Assembly (NCBI GenBank): GCA_002328745.1
Contig: DCVQ01000015.1
Location: forward strand, 122,000 to 138,322
Length of the DNA stretch: 16,323 nt
Reading direction: 5' to 3'
Source: Actinobacteria bacterium UBA2184
GTDB lineage: Bacteria > Actinomycetota > Coriobacteriia > Anaerosomatales > Anaerosomataceae
Part shown: positions 13,626 to 16,323 of the stretch, one piece after another
Layout: every line of letters begins with the position of its first letter
Numbering within the stretch: position 1 is the stretch's first letter
Program-made: the position numbers and the translations under genes
The notes under the pieces: generated by a model
The model's database searches: none
Told to the model about the DNA's origin: nothing
Seen by the model: the letters and a program-made list of their open reading frames with translations, nothing else

Positions 13626-14140
13626 CAGGCATCTCCTTCATCGCTGAGGAGCTGGCCGCTCACGTTCGGCCTTGCGGCGGCCAGCTCGACGGCCTCCTCG
13701 GGAGTCGACGCGTCGAGCAGGCGCCCGGGGCCGCTCGCGCGCATGGCTGCGCCGGGGTCCCACCCGAGCACGACGACCGTGCGGTTCGCCTTCAGGCCGA
13801 GGGCGACCTCGGAGAGCGTGCCCGAGCCGCCGGGCAGCGCGATGACCACATCGGCGGTGAGCACGTTGATGACGTTGCGGGCGTCTCCCATGCCGGTGCG
13901 GACCGCGATATCGAGGTGCGCGCTCGCCTCGGCGTCATCGTCGCCCTTCAGCACGCCGATGACGAGTCCCCCGGCCTCGTGTGCGCCCTTCGAGGCGGCG
14001 TCCATCACGCCGCACCCGCTGCCACCCGTGAGCAGCACCCAGCCACGCTCGGCAACAAGCTGGCCGAGCCGGTAGGCACGAGAAAAGGCGGCCCCATCGA
14101 GGGGCCGCCCTGCTCCCATGACGCCGATGACCGTGCGCAT
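13625..14140 (-). CDS. LOG-like Rossmann-fold protein (TIGR00725 type)
   Basis: This 171-residue cytosolic protein is of the SLOG/lysine-decarboxylase-like superfamily. It has the nucleotide-binding strand VIGVMGAG at the start, LLTGGSGCGVMDAASKGAHEAGGLVIGVL (36-64) and the signature ALPGGSGTLSEVALGLK (101-117) with G104, G105, G107, T108 and E111; GDARN at 85-89 supplies the likely partner arginine R88. Relatives either release cytokinin-type bases from ribotides (LOG) or bind nucleotides as DprA/SLOG sensors; which applies here is unknown. ATG 14140 is chosen because GAGGGGGTG lies six bases upstream; the in-frame GTG at 14149 falls inside that ribosome site. It sits 24 bases after the SIMPL gene and overlaps the propeller gene by one base. 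Confidence 0.88.
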   Translation of the reverse strand: MRTVIGVMGAGRPLDGAAFSRAYRLGQLVAERGWVLLTGGSGCGVMDAASKGAHEAGGLVIGVLKGDDDAEASAHLDIAVRTGMGDARNVINVLTADVVIALPGGSGTLSEVALGLKANRTVVVLGWDPGAAMRASGPGRLLDASTPEEAVELAAARPNVSGQLLSDEGDA

Positions 14141-14164
14141 GCACGTCACCCCCTCGGCGCCATG

Positions 14165-14881
14165 TTACTTGAGTTCGAACACGACCGTCACGCTTGCCGA
14201 GATGTCGAGCTGCCCGGGCTCGATCGCGACCGCGTCGTACGCCACCGCCGCGCGCTCGGCACCGTAGAAGACGGGCGGGACGCTCACGCCGGTCTCGCTC
14301 ACGCTGATGATCTCGCCGAGGCTCTTGCCCGCCGCCTCCGCCATGACCTCGGCGCGCGTGCGGGCGTTTGCGATGGCGAGCTCGATGGCGCCGTTGCGCA
14401 CGTCCGCGTCGTCCGACAGCATGAAGCTCGGTCCGCCGACCTCGTTCGCACCGGCATCGCTCGCGGCGCCGATGACATCGCCGATCGCATCGATGTCGCG
14501 CAGCTTCACGCGCACCTGCACGTTCGCGCGATAGCCGGAGACTCGCATCGTCTTGCCGTCGCCATCGGAGTACTCGGGATAAACGCTCACGTTGGCGGTC
14601 TGGATGTCCTCGGCAGCGACGCCCGCCTTCTTGACGGCGGCGGTGATCGCGTCGGCGGTCTCGGAGGCCTGCCTGAGCGCGGCTCCCGCGTCGGCGTCGT
14701 ACGCGCTCGCGCCGAAGTGCATCTCGGCCATATCGGGCGCCGCGACCGTCTTGCCGGTCCCGCCGGCGGTCACGGTGTACAGGGGAGCCGCTCCGCTCGT
14801 GGTGACGACCTTCGTCTGGCATCCGGCGAGCGCGAGCACGCCTGAAGCGAGTACGACGGCCAGAAGGATCCTCGGTTTCAT
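14165..14881 (-). CDS. SIMPL-domain (DUF541) lipoprotein
   Basis: This 238-residue periplasmic or surface lipoprotein has signal residues 1-20 and lipobox LAGC with C21. The mature part matches the SIMPL/DUF541 family: it opens with YTVTAGGTGKTVAAPDMAEMHFG, followed by the long helix AGAALRQASETADAITAAVKKAGV, then DIQTANVSVYPEY, the strand YRANVQVRVKLRDIDAIGDVI, a second helix ELAIANARTRAEVMAEAAGKSLGEI and a closing beta-strand. Family members (such as E. coli YggE and chlamydial or animal relatives) are linked to oxidative stress or signalling, but biochemistry is sparse. ATG 14881 is preceded by AAGAGG; an ATG at 14896 lacks a ribosome site. It is the first gene of the operon with the LOG-like and propeller genes. 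Confidence 0.9.
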   Translation of the reverse strand: MKPRILLAVVLASGVLALAGCQTKVVTTSGAAPLYTVTAGGTGKTVAAPDMAEMHFGASAYDADAGAALRQASETADAITAAVKKAGVAAEDIQTANVSVYPEYSDGDGKTMRVSGYRANVQVRVKLRDIDAIGDVIGAASDAGANEVGGPSFMLSDDADVRNGAIELAIANARTRAEVMAEAAGKSLGEIISVSETGVSVPPVFYGAERAAVAYDAVAIEPGQLDISASVTVVFELK

Positions 14882-15089
14882 GGTGCCTCTTCTCATCGGG
14901 GCGGTTCGGACGAGCCCGCCTTACGGCGTATCGGTACCCATCAGACGCGCGGCGGCGACCCGTGGTTTTCGGCGCCGCTGCAGGAAAGTGCGTCGCATGT
15001 CGTGGCTTGGGGGAGTTCGGGCGGTATGTATCCACGTGAGAGACCGATGCGGTGCCGCCGTTCCGGCAGCACGCAGAATGGGGGAGGCC

Positions 15090-16229
15090 ATGTCCCGCGT
15101 ATGCGCCGAGTGCGGCGCGACTCTGAGCGACGAGTCCGTGTTCTGTCCCAATTGCGGCCGGTTGGCCGAATCATCCGAGGCCGAGCCCGCGGCGGCGGAG
15201 GGCACCGGGCCCGCAGGCTCCGGCGAGGCCGGCAGCAGCGGCACCGTGCTCGCGCCGCCGCCGACCCCCGCGCCTGCCGCCGCGAAGAAGAAGCTCTCGC
15301 CGGCGGCCATCACCGCGATCGTGGTCGGAGCGGTGGTGGTGCTGGCGGGTCTGGGAATCGCGGTGTGGCTGCTGCTCGGCGGGGTGAAGGTGCCCGACCT
15401 CGAGGGCATGTCGCTCGACGAGGCCGAGCGCGCGCTCGAGCGCGCGGATCTCGAGTTGGGCAAGGTGGACTACGACCCGGACGCCGATGAAGACCTGTGG
15501 AGCGTCATCGATCAGGACCCTGCGTCGGGCGAGCGGCTCAAGAAGGGCTCCGAGGTCGACATCACGCTGGCGGGAGGCGAGCCGGTCGAGGTGCCCAATC
15601 TTGTCGGCATCAGCCTCGAGAACGCCGTGGAGGCTCTCGAGGACGTGGGCCTCGGCATCGGCGACATCGATGAGGAGTTCGACGAAGACGTCCCGGAGGG
15701 ATACGTGCTCGATCAGGACCCGGAGGCCGACGACACGCTGCCCGAAGGCGCCGGTGTGGACCTGGTGGTGAGCAAGGGTCCCGAGGTTCTCGAGGTACCG
15801 GACGTCGTGGGTGAATCGGAAGATGATGCGATCGAGATCCTCGAGGACCAGGGTTTCGGTTGGAGCATCGAGACGCGTGACAGCGCGGAGCCCGAGGGCA
15901 CGGTGCTCGAGCAGTACCCCGAGGCCGGCGAGGAGGTCGAGCCCGGGACCATGGTGGACCTGATCGTCTCGACGGGAATCGAGATGGTGAAAGTCCCCAA
16001 CTGGACCCAGTTCCGCGCGCCTGGCAACCCGGATGACTACCCCGACTTCGGCGCGTTGCTGGAGGCGACCGAGGAGGCGATCGAGGAAGGCTTCGCCGCT
16101 GCGGGGCTGGTAGCGGTCATCGAGTGGGCGCCCTGGGAAGAGGGGGTGCAGTCGACGCAAGCGCCAGCTGCGGGGGCCTGGGTCCCGGCGGGGACGACGG
16201 TGTACCTGAAGCTGTACGTGGCGGACTAG
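15090..16229 (+). CDS. Zinc-ribbon, single-TM protein with four PASTA-type repeats
   Basis: This is a membrane protein of 379 residues. A cytoplasmic zinc ribbon (C5, C8, C19, C22), an Ala/Glu/Gly/Pro linker (about 27-67), one membrane helix (about 73-96) and an extracellular series of PASTA repeats follow in order. Repeats begin at KVPDLEGMSLDEAERAL (100), EVPNLVGISLENAVEAL (167), EVPDVVGESEDDAIEIL (235) and a divergent KVPNWTQF (301) with an inserted NPDDYPDF loop. PASTA domains bind peptidoglycan fragments or beta-lactams and normally sit on Ser/Thr kinases or PBPs, but no kinase or transpeptidase is present. The exposed part is very acidic. Start: ATG 15090 begins the ribbon but GGGGAGG is only two bases away; ATG 15078 is the alternative. 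A strong terminator follows. Confidence 0.9.
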   Translation: MSRVCAECGATLSDESVFCPNCGRLAESSEAEPAAAEGTGPAGSGEAGSSGTVLAPPPTPAPAAAKKKLSPAAITAIVVGAVVVLAGLGIAVWLLLGGVKVPDLEGMSLDEAERALERADLELGKVDYDPDADEDLWSVIDQDPASGERLKKGSEVDITLAGGEPVEVPNLVGISLENAVEALEDVGLGIGDIDEEFDEDVPEGYVLDQDPEADDTLPEGAGVDLVVSKGPEVLEVPDVVGESEDDAIEILEDQGFGWSIETRDSAEPEGTVLEQYPEAGEEVEPGTMVDLIVSTGIEMVKVPNWTQFRAPGNPDDYPDFGALLEATEEAIEEGFAAAGLVAVIEWAPWEEGVQSTQAPAAGAWVPAGTTVYLKLYVAD

Positions 16230-16252
16230 AGTCCCACGGCAGGAATCACAAA

Positions 16253-16288
16253 GGCCGGATCGGGGCGAACCCGGTCCGGCCTTCGTTT
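16253..16288. terminator. Strong bidirectional intrinsic terminator
   Basis: A 12-base-pair stem (16253-16264 with 16270-16281, one G-U pair) closes a five-base GCGAA loop. On the plus strand it is followed by TTCGTTT, ending the PASTA gene 23 bases after its stop. On the minus strand it is followed by TTTGTGATT, ending the tRNA transcript. A-rich flanks on the opposite side suit both directions. Confidence 0.88.
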
Positions 16289-16294
16289 ACTGTG

Positions 16295-16323
16295 TGGCGC
16301 GCCCTGCAGGATTCGAACCTGCG
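16295..16323 (-). tRNA. 3' part of a tRNA gene, probably tRNA-Arg (runs off the edge)
   Basis: Read on the minus strand the window ends with a T-arm: stem GCAGG, loop TTCGAAT, stem CCTGC (16322-16306). The 3' acceptor strand AGGGCGC follows, then discriminator G73 and an encoded CCA (16297-16295). The 5' acceptor strand should read GCGCCCT, outside the window. The acceptor plus G73 resembles bacterial tRNA-Arg (GCGCCC...GGGCGCGCCA), so tRNA-Arg is the best guess; the anticodon is not in view. Confidence 0.9.

Noticed and set aside
14592..15089. 166-residue N-terminal extension of the PASTA protein frame
   Set aside because: It is antisense to the SIMPL lipoprotein gene and reads as low-complexity Ala/Ser. 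The zinc ribbon at 15090 is a natural N-terminus.
15490..16000. Repeated sequence suggestive of a DNA repeat array
   Set aside because: The similarity is at protein level and comes from successive PASTA domains. The DNA copies are diverged and are not CRISPR or tandem satellite repeats.

Overview
This 16.3 kb window comes from a GC-rich bacterium. Sample lines in the housekeeping genes reach about 77% G+C. A high-GC actinobacterial lineage, perhaps Coriobacteriia-like, fits the GC content, the several GTG starts, the -10-to-ATG spacing typical of leaderless mRNAs, and the zinc-ribbon membrane proteins (MscL, PASTA). This placement is inference: no rRNA is present. Coding is dense, no gap between genes exceeds 300 bases, and no CRISPR array or insertion sequence is visible.

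Left part (1-2603). The last codons of a possible upstream gene are followed by mscL with a C-terminal zinc ribbon. On the minus strand come a VapC/FitB-type PIN toxin with its ribbon-helix-helix antitoxin, a PP-loop superfamily protein with a cysteine cluster, and a lipoprotein.

Restriction-modification block (2677-5815). A Sau3AI/MutH-family endonuclease (+) converges on a minus-strand operon of a C5-cytosine methyltransferase and a Vsr mismatch endonuclease. Together they form a complete, self-consistent module. The endonuclease cuts (GATC by family inference), the methylase protects by making 5-methylcytosine, and Vsr would repair the T:G mismatches left when that base deaminates. The block is clearly less GC-rich than its neighbours (about 52-60% in lines counted by hand) and looks acquired. 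The methylase promoter carries a GATC inside its -35 box, which suggests self-control by methylation.

Middle part (5895-9652). A winged-helix protein of unknown role, a tandem GNAT acetyltransferase, and a second toxin-antitoxin pair (RHH antitoxin plus MazF) are followed by a convergent AlkA-type HhH-GPD DNA glycosylase. A secreted SGNH-hydrolase lipoprotein is divergent from the glycosylase.

Right part (9690-16323). serS is translationally coupled to a lipoprotein gene. A minus-strand three-gene operon encodes a SIMPL-domain lipoprotein, a LOG-like Rossmann protein, and a membrane-anchored PEGA/seven-bladed-propeller protein. An orphan zinc-ribbon/PASTA membrane protein follows. It shares a strong two-way terminator with a tRNA gene, probably tRNA-Arg, that runs off the right edge.

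Recurring themes are four genes with the spacing TANNNT-N6-ATG expected of leaderless mRNAs, several one- to four-base overlaps pointing to translational coupling, and two convergent gene pairs whose stops are the two strands of the same CTAG.
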